Source: Gymnorhina tibicen (taxonomy: Eukaryota > Chordata > Aves > Passeriformes > Artamidae). Taken from it: DNA of 64,000 bases. Each line of letters begins with the position of its first letter. Positions within the stretch are counted from its first letter, which is position 1. The stretch lies in NCBI GenBank assembly GCA_013399875.1, contig VXAZ01009688.1:62830-126829 (forward strand). Reading direction: 5' to 3'. The notes below the pieces were generated by a model. The model was not told where the DNA came from and ran no database searches. It was given only the letters and a program-made list of their open reading frames with translations. This document shows positions 32,741 to 46,100 of this stretch, piece after piece. Made by a program: the position numbers and the translations under genes.

Positions 32741-33370
32741 GCAGCTTAAATCCACTGAGATCAGACACAAACAATTGTCTCCATCAGATGTTTGCTGGAA
32801 AATAAACGTGCTCAAAAGTAATGAAAAGAAATTTCCTTTTTTTGGAGCAATAGTTGGGCTTGGTCCTGATGCTCTTTTCCTCTTAAAGCCTGAGCTTTGT
32901 TTCAGCCACTAAGAGAAGTGATTGTGCTGAAACATCATAGCAGCTGAGACTGTTCTTCACAAACCAGTGCCGAGAGCCCTGTGTCCCTGTTGTCCTCCTC
33001 TTTTTACCTAATTAATTAATGAATATGTATTTATTCATTTACAGGCACAGAATAGGACAGCTTAAATCAGGAAATCCCTCCTCTTCCTTGGCTTGGAGTT
33101 GGCTGTGTTTATCTTCAGTTTTCAAGGGGAAAAAAACCCCAACCTGTGGATTTTGTGCCTTTCTAAACCATTCCATGGTGATTTCACACCAGAGCAGATC
33201 CTGCTTCGGGAGCAGGAGTTGCTGGTCCGCAGGAAATGTGGGTGGGTCCCCAGTGATACCCAGCCCTGTACTGGGCCGGAGTGAGTCTTTTCACAATTCC
33301 CTTGGCAAAGTGCTGCAGTCTGGGGGAATAAGTGATGTCTGGGGGTTATAATATTATGTATAATATTTAG
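32741..33370. other. Non-coding segment, nothing recognised
   Basis: Short frames at 33,019-33,351 overlap in two plus-strand phases and have no domain. Confidence 0.5.
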
Positions 33371-33493
33371 GCCAGGTTGGAGGGGGCTTGGAGCAACCTG
33401 GTCAAGTGGGAGGTGTCCCTGCCCATGGCAGGGATTGGAATTAAATGATTCTTAAAGTCCTTTCCAGCCCAAACAATTCTATTATTCTGTAAT
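33371..33493 (+). mobile_element. CR1 LINE 3'-end fragment
   Basis: Sense copy: 'gccaggttggagggggcttggagcaacctggtcaagtgggaggtgtccctgcccatggcaggg', then 'cttaaagtcctttccagcccaaacaattctattattctgtaa'. More diverged than the young group. 5'-truncated. Confidence 0.92.
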
Positions 33494-34837
33494 TTTCCTG
33501 TTTGCTGTTCCCACCTTCCTTTATGAAGGGAGACCAATATAAAACCCCGTGAATTCCAGTAATAATTTGTAGTTTTGTGGTGGTTTCATTTTTCTGCCCC
33601 ATCCCTGTGCAGTTGCCAAGCACTTGGCACATCAGCGCTGGCCTTCAGGAGGTGCCCTTGGTGACAGATGAATGCCCAGTAACTCCTGGCTGGAGCAGTG
33701 TGGGTTTGTGGTGGTTGCCCAGCCTCAAACACACATCCTTTGATCCCATAAGAAAGTCTCTGGTGACTAAAATGTTCTCTGGGTTTTGCTTCCTGCGGTG
33801 TTGGAATCCCCAGCTGGATTTGGGACAGTTTGGAAGGGGTTATTCCAAACAGGGCTGAGTTCACACAGAGTTTTTCCGTGGCTCCAACAGGTTATGGGTG
33901 CTCTTAAATCAAACCCCAGTGACTCGCACAGCCTTGCAAGGGTTCTGTAAATTACAGCAGCGCTGGGAGGAAACTCTGACTGTGGGCTTTTACACCTGAT
34001 TTATTGCCCTCCTCGGGAGAGCACAATGACTTTCACATGCTGAGTCAAACAAGAAACAGCCCAAACTTTGAATTGTTTTGCTCTTTGGCTACTCTGGAAA
34101 ATCACAGCACATATTTTGGACCTGTCTGGGGCTCATATCTCTTATCTGATAGATGTTATCTGGTGAGAAGTGGTGTTCTGATTCAATAATGACTGGAAAT
34201 TCTGGGCTGAGCCCACTCTGAGCCCCTGCTCTCTGCAGGGTCATGTTTTGATTTGCTTTATTAAGCTGAAGCTGCTCCCACTTGTGATGTCCTCCCCTGG
34301 CTCCAGCAGCATCCCTTGTCCCCAGGTGCTTCCCCTGACCTTCCAAATATTTTATGGAATATAAAATACGTCTCTATAATGTAGAGCTATTTTAGAAGGT
34401 TTATTAACATTTTATATAGTGTACAATGTATAAAGGTAATGGTCCAATTATTTATGTGACAAGATGTCCCTGAAAATGTTCATATCTGTGCTGACTGTTT
34501 AATAAGGCACTAAAAAATACCATAACACTCTGCTGCTAAAGCCTCTCTGGGTAACAGCCCTCAATTACATCCATGCTGCAGTTCCATTTAACATCTGTAT
34601 TAAATCTCGTTTGTTAGGGTTTTAAGAAATAATCTCAATGCAATTAAATAGCAACATGAAATCATAGGGGAAGTTTTGTTTTTCACGCGCTCTCGCAGTG
34701 AGGAGTGCGGTGACACAGCAGTGAGTGACAGGGACATGCTGCCCACATCACTCCGGGGCATGTACCTCTGACAAGAGTATTTGTCCAGGGGAATGAGGAA
34801 ATTAGGGATCAGGGTCGTTTGGAGCATGTGTGGCTCA
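33494..34837. other. Non-coding segment, nothing recognised
   Basis: Mixed DNA, AT-rich at 34,350-34,640. No gene or further repeat recognised. Confidence 0.5.
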
Positions 34838-34968
34838 AAGTGGTGGAGTCCCCATCCCTGGGCATGTCCAAGGAAGGACTGGAGGCGGCACTCAGTGCTC
34901 TGGGCTGGGGACAGGGTGGGAACATGGTGGTCTTGGAGGTCTTTCCAACCTCAGTGATTCTGGGGTTG
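34838..34968 (+). mobile_element. CR1 LINE 3'-end fragment
   Basis: Sense copy: 'agtggtggagtccccatccctgggcatgtccaaggaaggactggaggcggcactcagtgctctgggctggggacagggtggg', then 'cttggaggtctttccaacctcagtgattctggg'. Same type as 21,600 and 43,007. Confidence 0.9.
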
Positions 34969-35932
34969 TATTCGGGCGTTTTCATTAGAAAAGGTATCAG
35001 ATGATATCAAAGGTTATCTTTTTGGCCTGCTGGTCACATTACAATACAAAAATATCACATGACTGTTTTGTAAAAGAAGTCTTTTTTCCAGCATCTTCAG
35101 CAATTTGGAAGTTGTGTTATGAAGAACATTTTTCCTCAGGCAGTAATGGGTATGTTTGTTTATTTCATGCACAGTTGGATAAGTACCTTCCACCTGGCCA
35201 GAGGAGATAAATGCAGGTGATTTTGTCTGAAAGTCTGAACAGATTAACTGTGAGAAAAGCCACGTGGAAAACTGAGGAAATAATTCTAAGTTTGTCCGTA
35301 TAATGCAGAAAACTGTGAAGGTGCATTTGTTTGACAGTGAGATGAAGAATAAATAAATGAAATGTAGTGGGTGCTGGTGGTGGACAATGAAATGATTTTG
35401 AAATGCTCTGAAAGGGATTCCTTTAAGTTCCAGCTTTAAAAATAAAATTGGGAAAACGTTGTTTTTTTATATTGTGGGGAAAAAAAAAAGAATGAAGCAA
35501 TAGCTATTAAGTGCTGTCAGATAGCTGGTGGGTTTGTGTTCAGGAATCAATCTGGATATCTCAGACAAAAATGAGCTCTGAAGTTATTCCCATTAATGGA
35601 TATTGGCAAAATCCGCAGCAGTTTTATATCACTGATAAAGGCAAAGTAAATGAAACACCTACAGCTCAATTAGCTATGAAAGGTGTCTCCTGCACTGGCA
35701 GGAGGAACTGGCTCTGAAGAAAGCGATTGCAAAGTTATCGATTGGCCTCTTGCCTTTGGTTTTTGGCGTTGTCCCACTGGGCAGAGGGACCTGGCAGAGC
35801 TTCTGCTCCGTCTGGGCAGGGGCTGGACTTGAAGTGAGGGAAAAGAGGGGGAACTAAGAGAGAATTGCTGCTGTTTGCTGCCCTCAGGGGAGGAGATTGG
35901 CATTTCTCTGTCTGTGAGAAAGGAGCAAACGC
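34969..35932. other. AT-rich non-coding segment
   Basis: No gene or transposon recognised. An A-run and T-run lie near 35,461-35,489. Confidence 0.5.
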
Positions 35933-36186
35933 TCACAGAATGGTTTGGGTGGGAAGGGACCTTAAAGCCCATCCAGTGCCACCCCTGCCATGGGCAGGGA
36001 CCCCTCCCACTGTCCCAGGCTGCTCCAAGCCCCAGTGTCCAGCCTGGCCTTGGGCGCTGCCAGGGATCCAGGGGCAGCCCCAGCTGCTCTGGGCACCCTG
36101 TGCCAGGGCCTGCCCACCATCCCAGGGAACAATTCCTTCCCAGTATCCCACCTATCCCTGCCCTCTGGCAACTGGGAAGCCATTCT
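35933..36186 (-). mobile_element. CR1 LINE 3'-end fragment
   Basis: Reverse-orientation copy with intact terminal block 'cacagaatggtttgggtgggaagggaccttaaagcccatccagtgccacccctgccatgggcaggga', the shared 60-base core and 'caattccttcccagtatcccacctatccctgccctctgg'. Young subfamily. Open frames on both strands here are repeat-derived. Confidence 0.95.
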
Positions 36187-36544
36187 CGGGAAATCCGAGG
36201 GTGGGGCTGACAAATGTGGGAGATGGGAACAGTTTTCCCTGCTCACCCCTGGTCTCTCAGAAACAGGAGGGCAGCACGGATCATCCCCAGGTCCGGAAGG
36301 GGCTCTGCACCAATCCCAAGGACATTTTAATCTCAGGAAGCCTTTCTGGGGTGTGAGCAGCACGAGGGGATTCTCATCCCCGCTGCAGCCCTGGCAAGAA
36401 GGTGCAGCAGGAACGAGAGCCAGGCTGCTGCTCAGCACGAGCTCCGTCCTTCCCTGGCTGAGCCCTGTTCCTGCACTGCTGCCAGGCACCGACTGCAAAG
36501 CAAAGAGCATCGGTCGGGCTCCTACAAAACCTCATTTTGCGCGT
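36187..36544. other. GC-richer non-coding segment
   Basis: No repeat recognised beyond the CR1. Long frames run through from the CR1 on both strands without any domain. Confidence 0.45.
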
Positions 36545-36652
36545 GGCTAATTAGCCTCATGCTGGATTTACGCTCCTCTGCTGCCGTCAGCCAGCCTGCC
36601 TGGAGCAGAGGGAAAGCAAAGTCCATCTCTCCATTCTGGGGCTGTATATAAG
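36545..36652. promoter_or_regulatory. Palindromic homeodomain site and TATA-like element
   Basis: GGCTAATTAGCC (36545-36556) is a perfect 12-bp palindrome containing TAATTA. About 90 bases downstream is TATATAAG (36645-36652) in the context 'ggggctgtatataagcag', which fits a plus-strand TATA box. No transcript or ORF can be attached to it. Confidence 0.2.
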
Positions 36653-39283
36653 CAGTGGAATTAACTGCAGGCAGGAGTTTTAGTGTCTGATTTGAATCAC
36701 TTTTAAAATTTAATGAGCTCGCAGCTGTGCCACCCATGTGCTTGAGCACTTGTCCCCTCCACGAGTTATTTTTGTCCTCAGAGTCTGGTCAGGGAACAGC
36801 TGCAGGAGTGGTACTTCTGCACTGAGATACCTGAAAGCTGGCATTTCAGCAATATTTAACTGAGGGTGCTGGGGAGTCTGACCCACACTTCTGAAGGTTT
36901 CGCTGTTTAACGAAGAACTACTGAATTTAGGATTGCACAGTGAATCTCTTTTTTTTTCCTCTGGAGGCTGTTGTATGAGGTTCTATCACAATTTATACAG
37001 GTTTTTTGGGGTGAAAATCTGATCCTGAAGTAACTTAGGAGTGGTTGTGGTAAACAAATGCATAATTCCATTTATGGTGGTTAATGTAACTGAGATAAGT
37101 CCATAATTCTGGTTATTATGGAAAAGAAGTGCACATAAGAAGTATTTAAATGAGACAGGTAGAAGGACAAATGCTAAATTTAATCAGTTAAGAAAAAGCA
37201 AAGGCAGGAAAGGGAGTTAATATGAAATCCTGGCTGGCCTGAATGCAGTAAATCTCATTCTGAGGGGAAAAGCTGATTCTCTGAATGAGGGGCATGAACT
37301 AAAGCAGCTGAGTGAGACCTAAATCAGAACCCATTTTCCTGCTTATAGGTTGAGTAAATTCTGCAGTGTTTTCTTCATGTGGAAGCACAGGGACATCTCT
37401 GGGTGCCTGGCACGCCCACCCGGTAAGTTCAGGGCAGTATCTGCGGCAGCAAATGAGGATTTCTGTGGGGCACACCGGGTTTGAAGCTAAAATGGATTTT
37501 CCTGTGGTGATCCAAGGCACTGCTGGTGTTAGAATGATAAAAGGATGCTCCTGTGAGCTGCCTGTTAGTTTAAATTTACCTAAGGGAAAAAACGAGACGT
37601 TATGGGAAGGGATTTTCCCTCGCTTCTCCTGTGCAGTAATGTGCAAATGGAAGCTGACACTGTGGACAGGACATAAAACATCTCAGCAGGCACTGGAGAA
37701 GGTCTGGCAGCTGTAAGAGCTGAACCTTGGGTGACTTGGAGCGCTCTGTAAGTTTAAGTTTTAACACAATTTTGGAGGAGCGCCGCTCTGGCTGTGAGTT
37801 TGTGACCTTCACCTGCAGGTTTTGCCTCCATTTAAAAGCAAATGCTCTGATTTCTGTAGCTTTACAATAAATCAGCACAAACGCAGTCAGACAATGTCAC
37901 AGCCATTTAGAGACCTGATAAATCTATAATATTATCTGGTTGTGTGTAAGAATAGAATATTTTGAATGTAGTATTTGACACTGGAATCTGTATAAATTTC
38001 TCTTGTAAATTATCATCCACTCAGCTGCTTTGCACAGCGGTAAATCTCATTATTACTGGGTTATTGATGATATCCTTCCTTTATTTCAACCATGACATTG
38101 AGCATAAAGAAAAGCCCAAATCAATGATTTGAAAAGACTCTGAAATACTTTTCTATTTTGCATTTGTTAGGATGTTTCTGAGACCCTTTTTGTGGGCTTT
38201 AATGAGATGTCCTCACGACTAATAAAGTGTGTTTTTCCAGGAGATGCCACGGCAGAAAAGCAGCTCCGTGGGGTGAATATCATCTCTGGTGAAACACTGG
38301 AAAGCTTCACATGTTTAAAAGTGTGCAGCAATTTAAAATCAAGTTACAAGTTAATCAGGTAGGATCAGCTTTGCCTCATTTCAGTCCTGGAACAAGCACC
38401 AAATTGTGGATTTTAAACAAATGCGAGCACACGTCTGCAGCAGGTAATGTCCAACCTGGACATGTGTTCTTTGGCTCCATAAAACTTTCATAATTTCCAC
38501 CTGGATGTTGTTTTTATTGGAGCTCTCCCAGTTTCACTTTGCTGGCTCCATAAGGGGGGCTGATTGATTTTTATGCTAATCCTAGGTGAAAAGCAGCTGT
38601 TGTAGCCACAGCTTGCACTCAGCTAATCCAGCTCATCAGGGCTGTAAACAGGCAGATAAAGCAGGGCTGGCTGGAGGGGATTTCAGCCTGTAAGGTGCTT
38701 ATATCCCTGCAATCTGGGGGTTTTCCCTGGTGTTCGCCTTGGCAGGGATTTGCACCGGTGTGGCCGGGCTGGGATGGGGCCCTGCTCAATGTCCCGGTGC
38801 TGATGAAGGATGGGGAGGAAGGATGGAAGGGCTTTCCCACACCAGCTCTACCAAAGGAGGAGAATTCCAGTGGGAGGGGAGGGAAGCACCCTGTTCTTTG
38901 TATTCCCTGGCTGGCATTGCTGCTGGATTCCTGCTTTTTGGGGGTGTCCCTCCTGTCCCTCTTTCCCCAGCCAGAGCAGAGCGATGCCATAACAAGGGAG
39001 GGATTTACAGCCCGCTCTAAATTTGATTTGTTCCCACAAACATTGTATAAAGAGGAGCTTGTTCTTTTATTAAATACTCCCAGCCTGAGGGCACAGTTTA
39101 TACAACATCATTACACCTGGTAGGAATGAGTCAATCCTGTTCTCTTTCAGGTGATGGATGGCAGGGGGTGTGTGTATCCAGGAGAACAGGGTTGTGCTGT
39201 TCACTCATCCACCAGCTAATGAGCACTAGTGGATTTTTTATGTGGATATATAAATAAATATATAATTGGGTGATATGCTAATT
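36653..39283. other. Non-coding segment, nothing recognised
   Basis: Largely AT-rich at 36,850-37,250 and 37,850-38,550. Overlapping frames at 38,695-39,123 on both strands have no domain. A donor-like CCG|GTAAGT is at 37,422. Confidence 0.5.
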
Positions 39284-39385
39284 AACCTGGTCTAGTGGAA
39301 CGTTCCCTGGGCGTGGAATGGGGTTGGAACTAAACGGTCTTTAAGGTGCCTTCCAACCCAATCCTTCCCGTGATTCCATGATTTT
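39284..39385 (+). mobile_element. CR1 LINE 3'-tip fragment
   Basis: Sense copy: 'aacctggtctagtggaacgttccctgggcgtggaatggggttggaactaaacggtctttaaggtgccttccaacccaatccttcccgtgattccatgatt'. It retains the older 'tctagtgga' variant. 5'-truncated. Confidence 0.92.
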
Positions 39386-39559
39386 CTCCATACCAGACTC
39401 ACGGATGTCCCCCCACTGCCCCTCCTCTCCCCTCTGCCTAATTAACCCCGGCATTCCCTCAGCACCTCAAAACTGCCACGCGCAACACTGAACGCAGAAT
39501 GAGCTTCTTTTAGTGCCTGTAACAGAATTAAACCCCAGCCTAAGCAGGGCAGGCTTCAG
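39386..39559. other. Short non-coding spacer
   Basis: Nothing recognised. Confidence 0.5.
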
Positions 39560-39645
39560 TTATTAATCCTCCCATGAGCCACTGTAATTATTTTTGCCAG
39601 CACTAATTTCATTTGCATACGTATTGTTAAGTTGCAGATCACAGG
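39560..39645. promoter_or_regulatory. Possible enhancer with POU and SOX motifs
   Basis: Contains TGTAATTATTTTTGCC, ACTAATTTC, a perfect octamer ATTTGCAT (39611-39618) and, 4 bases on, a SOX-like ATTGTT (39623-39628). Closely spaced POU and SOX sites are typical of neural and pluripotency enhancers. The relative orientation is not that of the classic composite element. Confidence 0.22.
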
Positions 39646-42600
39646 GAAGCGAGGGGGGTTTGGGTGTTTTGCTGAATGAGGCAGCGCTGTCAAAGCACAG
39701 AGATTGGGGGGAATAAAGTGCTGATTTAAAGGAGGGGAAAAGCAGCAATGCACTGACATAAAAAGGCAAATTAACAGCTCTGAGTGTTTCTGATCTCTCT
39801 GTTTGCGAGAGGATTCCTGGGAGAGGTGCTTGTCCTACATCTGTCAGGAGTGACTGAATGTGACAGTGAAGGTGACAGGGGGTGGTGGGGCTGAACAAAC
39901 ACAGCTCAGTGTCTGCCTTCAAACCCAGCAAAAAGAACCACAAAACACTGCAGTTGCAGGTGGAAAATCAGCTTTATTGGACTCTGCCTCACATTGTGTG
40001 TGCTCAGAGTTCTGAGGTGATACAGACACCTGATTGTTGGGCAAAGGACAGGAGCAGAATTTCATTTGGGCCGGTGGATGTGCCACAGTTTTTTCCCCTC
40101 ACAAATTTTGAGGGAACTTCAGTCTGTGTTTTGCAGGTTGTTGTGGCCTCGGCTGTCAGTGTGGGGGTTTGTTGGCGATAATTCCTGTTCCAAGCCAAAA
40201 AAAGCGCTCACGTAAGGCGGCTCAGATGGTTCTTCCTTTCCCTCCTTTTTCACAACTTATTTTTGGGTGCTAAAGTTGTCACTACCAGTTGGATGGGACA
40301 ACACAGGCTTTGCATTTTCCTCGTGCTGTGGTAGGAGAAGCGATTTCCATCCTTTTTGCTGGGATTTGCCTGGAGAATTACAGTGTGGCAGCTGGTGAAG
40401 GAAAGGGAAGGACACGGCTTGGCTGATGTGTGTCCACCTTTGCCCCCGTGGGCTGTACAGCAAATAACTGGGTCCTCCCTTTCCCTGGAGCCCTGAGATT
40501 CATGGCTGTCTCTTCAGTTCTTGCTGATACTTATTTTTGGCAAACAATCTCAGCACCGAGCTCGGTTTCCTGTGCTCGGAGATGACCTCGAGCAGCTCTG
40601 AGGATCAAAAATATGAGAAAAGAAGCTACAAATGCAACAGTGCTCACCAAACCTCTGCAGGGCACCCAGTGAGCTCTGTGACACTGAGCTAAAAATATGA
40701 TAAAAATAGTACACGTAAAAATATTATAAAAATATTATAAAAGTAGGCATGTTAATAAGAGAGAAGTTGCCAAGAACTGGGGAGGAGAAGTGGGGAGCAG
40801 CAGTATCTCAAAGCCACAGCTGGGAGTTGCACAAAGCTTTTTTCTTGCTCAACAGGCAGAGTGAAGTAAATTTATTGTATTAATGGAAATCTCTTTTTCC
40901 AATAAGAGAGCTCAGAAGGCAGAGGGCAAGAAAAGGGAATGGTCAACTTAAGTTCTTAATGCATAGCATTTTAAACTCCTTCCTTTTTACAAATGTTTAA
41001 TTCATCACTAAATGTTCCTCTATTTAGTGCTGCTGAAACTGAGTCAGAAACAAGAAATCCTCAAAGAGCTTGGTCCATGCAGCCATAAATGTTCCACATG
41101 ATTTGTGTTTAAATCTCCGGTGCTGGACAACTTTGTACATTTAATATTGAACTCTTGATTTTCCAGGTTGTTTCCTAAACTGCATATTATTTTTAAGAAG
41201 TATCAAGTGGAGGTGATTTCCATAGGGGTGGGAAAGGCCCCCTTGTCCTGGGAAGACAAATTTTACCTAAGGCCCAGAAGACAGTTGCTGGAGGTGCTGG
41301 TCTCATGAGCATGGGGACAGCTTTAATGGAGCAGATGAAGTCATGGAATTGTCAAGGATGGAAAATTGATTGACGTTATCCCGGTGTTATCCCGGCACTG
41401 CTGTGGAAGTCGTGGCCCTGCCTGGCCCAGCAGCCAGCAGGAGTCATCCTGGGAAATGGGGAAGCTTCCAGCAGTGCTTCCACGTGTACTCTGCCAGCCT
41501 CCAGCCGGTTGCTTCTGAATTTCTGTGGACTGAGGATTTCAGGCTCTTTGTTTCCTCGGAGCACTCCCGTGCCTGGGTGAGCAGCCCAGCCCAGGCAGGC
41601 TGCTGGGAGCAGCAGGGGAGGACTGGAAGGATGGCCATTAAATCCATTGGGCTGTGAGGAGGCCCAGAGGTGTCACGGGGACACGGAGTGTGTGAGGAAC
41701 TGCAGCTCCAGCAGAATCGCTCCCGAGGTGCTGCCCGAGGATGGCATCTGTCAGGGCTGGGAGGGATCGAGGAGCAGGAGCGGGCACCGGCTCTGCTTCC
41801 TCACATCCCCAATTAGCTGTGCTCTGCACTGCACAGCTCCCCTGCTCCTTTTTTATCCAGCAGTGGCCTCACCTCCTGCAGCACTAACTCCGTGAGGAGG
41901 GAAACAAATGGGCCAGGAGCTGGCTCAGGTGTGCCAGGACAACTTTAATATTTCTGAGTGGTTTTGTACCTCTCTGTGCCAACAAGAAAGAATATAAATG
42001 AAAGCTATGACTTGCAGGTGCCTGGAAGTGGCTTTGATGTCGATATTCCAGAGTGAGCATGACTGGGATGTTTGGCAATACGGAAACCTGTCCTAGCTGG
42101 GAGCAGGTGTGGTGATACAGGCACCTTGGGGAGACAATCAGGTGGAGGTGGCACAAGGTGAGACCCCCCCCCCCCAAATACAGGGGGCAGAGAGACTTGT
42201 CACGTTCAGGGCAGCTGAGCTGAACTCACATGTGTTTTTTGCCTAAAAAACTTCCATGTTTTGCTCGGACTACTCTATCCATCTCCACAGTGGGAGAACA
42301 ACAAGGGGAGGAGCAGGCCTTGGGAAGGTCCCTTTCCACTGCTAGAGAAGGTTCATGCAGCTTGAAATGAAGAGAAAAACCATCGTGGATGCCCTGGTCC
42401 AGGCATGTGTGAGATCCTTGGAGATCTGGGGCCGTTCCCCATGAAATGTTCCCTCTCTCAGGACCTGGAGCATTCCCAGCCCAGCTCCTTTCTCTCTCAG
42501 CCCATCCTGGACATCTTCCAACGGCCTGTTCCCTTCAGTCCTTGTTCCCACTCTGACTCATCCCCAGCTCTGTGGGCAGCAGCTCAGTACAAATACCCAG

Positions 42601-43006
42601 CAATTCCTCCTTTTACCTGCTCAACCTGGATGGGGGGTGTGAGTGTGATCCCAGCAAGGACGGGAGCTGTTCCTAAATAACCTGATCTCCCTGTCTGCAG
42701 CGGTTTGAAGTGACAGGCTTGGTGTTTGTGTCACTGTGGGGTGGGTACCGCTCTGAGCGCTTCGGTTCAGCTCTGACAAGACAAACCTGAACATCATTTT
42801 TCACTGGACGTTTTCTGCACACGTCGTGTTCTGTGAGTTCCCTGCACGCTCCGGGATGACAAGAACGCTGTCACTGTCCCCGGGATGTGTTCTGGAACAA
42901 AATTCTTTCACAAATCTCAAATGCAACATGAAATAACACAGCAGGGGTGATTTTAAACCTCTGTTACCAGCTGCTGCTCTCGGGAGGCTGATGGAACGAG
43001 AACCCT
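39646..43006. other. Non-coding segment with simple repeats only
   Basis: Holds an 11-bp AT-rich tandem (AAAAATATTAT twice, about 40,716-40,741) and a run of 12 C at 42164-42175. No gene or transposon recognised. Frames are short and overlap on both strands. Confidence 0.5.
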
Positions 43007-43192
43007 TTAGGCAGGATTTCTTCCTGGAAAGGGCTGTCAGGCAGTGGAAGGGGCTGCCCAGTCCCCATCCCCGGAGGTGTCCAGGGAAGGCCTGGAGGTG
43101 GCACTCAGTGCTCTGGGCTGGGGACAGGGTGGGCATCGGTCAAAGCCTGGACTTGGTGGCCTTGGAGGGCTTTTCCAACTATAATTCCATTA
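43007..43192 (+). mobile_element. CR1 LINE 3'-end fragment
   Basis: Sense copy: 'ggaaagggctgtcaggcagtggaaggggctgcccagtccccatccccggaggtgtccagggaaggcctggaggtggcactcagtgctctgggctggggacagggtgggcatc', then 'ggccttggagggcttttccaactataattccatt'. Same type as 21,600 and 34,838. Confidence 0.92.
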
Positions 43193-46100
43193 AATATCTG
43201 GGTTTATGTGTCAGCCCAGTCTCCCACACTGGGTCTAAGTTTATCCAGTTAATTGGCTCAAAGCAAAATGTTTAATGTCTAGAGAAGCCCTGTTATTTAA
43301 TTAAACACCTCCCCTCTATATTGCTGCTCCTAAAGTGAATTTAACATTAAAGTCAGGACCACCTTATTTTTGTCCCAAGAGCTCTCAGTGGTTCCTAGAG
43401 CTCCTGTCTTTGCAGTCTCCTGTCACTGTGGAACCAATTAAAGCCCAATTAACCCGTTTGTCTGAGGGGTCAAATGCAGACCTGGTGTGGGCCCCACATG
43501 CTGGGGTGGAAGCAGCTGGTGATTTTAGGGGAAAAGGGGAGAGGCGGGTAGGGCAAGGGAAACTAGTGAGAATAACATTGTGCAGTAAGATGTTAATGAA
43601 TTTCAGGTGATGTTTGCCAGGACTGGGGTTGGCTCTGGGATGGGTTTCCATCTTCCAAGCAAACATCCAACAGTTCTGCTGGCCCATCCCTCGTGGATGA
43701 TTGACTGTAAAACTGATGTCCCAGCTTTGATACCCCAGAGCTGGTTGCTAAGTGGGGAATTGTTCTCAGGCTGAGGAATTAATAGCAAAGTTTCCCTGAC
43801 AGAAAGAGCCAGGCATTCATCCCACAGCAATTGTTCCCAGAACTGGCAAATACAAATTAAAGCACTTTGCTGCTGCATTTGTTTTTTCTGTGAAGGTCTT
43901 TATTTATGACATTTGCTATTTAGGTTTGAAATCTCAGCCCTGTATGAAGTTACACACAAATTACACATGAAAGCAAAATGTGACTGGAGACAAGAATAAA
44001 CATTATCACCAAGAGAAATGGCTGTTTTCAGAAATACATCCAACCCTACCCCGTTTCCTTGTATAAAAACTGATTTTTACTCCTCAGGACCTTTGTGAGA
44101 CTAAGTTAAAAGATGTTCTGCATTAACTCTTTCATGCTGAGGTTTTTCCCTGTTCTTAAGGGCGGGAAGAGGCTGCACCCTGAACATCTCCAGAGAGCCA
44201 CACACGGCGAGGGCCAGCGCTGGCGTGTGGAGCACCAACCTCGCTGTCTGAAGAGGGCACGGGGAGACTCTCACCAGTAATAAAGGGTTCTTTGGAAACC
44301 TCTCCAACACAGCTGAAGAGCAAAAATTACTTAAAGTGCCCCCAAACTCCACTTACGGGGCCATAACTCAGCTGAGACCGAGAGCTCCTGGTTTCTCCAC
44401 AGTAAGTGGGAGTTGTTCGATCCCACCACTTTTAATGACTTCAGAATAAAAGGAAAGTTATTTTAAAGTAAGAAAAACATTTTCCCCAGTGGAAAACTTC
44501 CTGCCAAGGTCTAATTCATGGTTTGAACAAACTCTCTAGACCAGAGCTCGTTGAGGTGTCCGCTGGGTGAGGGGAGAGGGGAGCAGCTTTGAACCGGAAA
44601 TAGCTGAGCGTTGGCATCAAATCTGAATTTGCTGCTGCCTTCTGTGGAACTTCAGCGTGTGCTGTTATGTAATGGAAACAGAAAAGTGCCAGCAAATATT
44701 AAAGGTAATTCTGCATTAAAAGAATAACAGATAAACACTGTGCAGGAGGAGGAGATCCCTGAGCCAGGGACCGAGTCGCTTCTGACGAGGTTAAAACTGA
44801 ACAACTGACAGGAGTTCAACATTTTCATTCCTTGCTCTTCAGTGACAGAGGTATTTGTTTAATTTTGGACCTGAAGTAACAATTAAATAAGCTTTTTTCG
44901 TTTTTGCAGGAGTCAGTTTTTCAAGCCATTTTAATTAGTGTGTATTTGTCTTAAAGGGAAGGGAAGGATCCCAAAGCTTGGGAAGGGTCTGGTGGTGCCA
45001 AACCACCTTGCTTATTGCCTTAACTCGAGGTGTAGAGGCAGCAGAGAGAACCTGTCTGCCCTGGTTAGGCTGATCTAACCACCAGGAGCCTGAATTTAGC
45101 TGACACACAGATGACACCCACACCCAGCTCTTCCCTTCCACAGTGTTTTTTTCCCCATCTGTTTCTGAGGAGAGGAAAAGCAAATCCGGTGCTGGGTTGG
45201 TTTTGTTGCTGTTTTGTTCGGGAGAGAGCAGGCTCTGCTTCCTCCAGGTGCAACATGCTCCTACCAAAGCAGACAAGATTTATTTTCTATTTTAGCATTT
45301 AGGACTGAATGTGGGGTTAGAGGTAGAATTTTGTCCCTGTAGTGCTGTAGGTGTGGGAGCAGGGCCTGCACAGGGGTTTCAGCATCCCCTGCTGGAAATT
45401 CTTTATGGATGTCCAGGTTCAGGTACATACGGATGGTGGCTTGGCCACATCTGGACGTGTCACCACCTGCTCAGGCCTGAGGAGCATCAGCTGGTCATGG
45501 GTTTAGCAGAACCAGAAAATAGCCCAAAATAAAGGGATTTCCAGGGGCCAGGGTGGCACTGCAGCACCCAGCTCCCCCTGTCCCCTGCACAGCCTCAACG
45601 TGAGGGGTGGGAGAGCAGATCTGAGGAGAGGCTGGTGATCATCTCGCTGAAGTTCCTCTCTGCTGATGCCCAAATTTCCAGTTCTGGTTACGCAGCACAG
45701 GGAAAATCACAGCCTTTATGCAGCACTGAAGAAAATAAGCAAAACTTTATATTCTTAAACTGTTAAAGTAAGAGCTGAAAATCCTGGAAATGCTCCATAC
45801 ACTCAGAAAACCCAGGGTTCCATTTCTATATTTTTCTGATTGTTGCTGCACTTCCAGATGCTCTCATTTCACATGTGGAAATTGGTGATGAGCAGATTAA
45901 GGGATTTCCTACCACCTGTAGAGTTATTAGAAAGAGCAGATGCTGGTAAGGCTGGAAATAGAATTCTAGCTTGGAATTTAGACTTCTTTTATTTGCACAT
46001 TTCCGAGAAATGAAATATATGTGGCTCCTAATGATCTAAGTTATTAGAGAGGAAAAGAAAGCTGTGAGGGATCTGGCCCCAAGACTGTGTCCTATTAATT

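Noticed and set aside
44400..44430. tRNA-like 'gttcgatccc' with a GTGGGA/TCCCAC inverted repeat
   Set aside because: The loop would be nine bases instead of seven and no acceptor, D or anticodon stems could be formed upstream.
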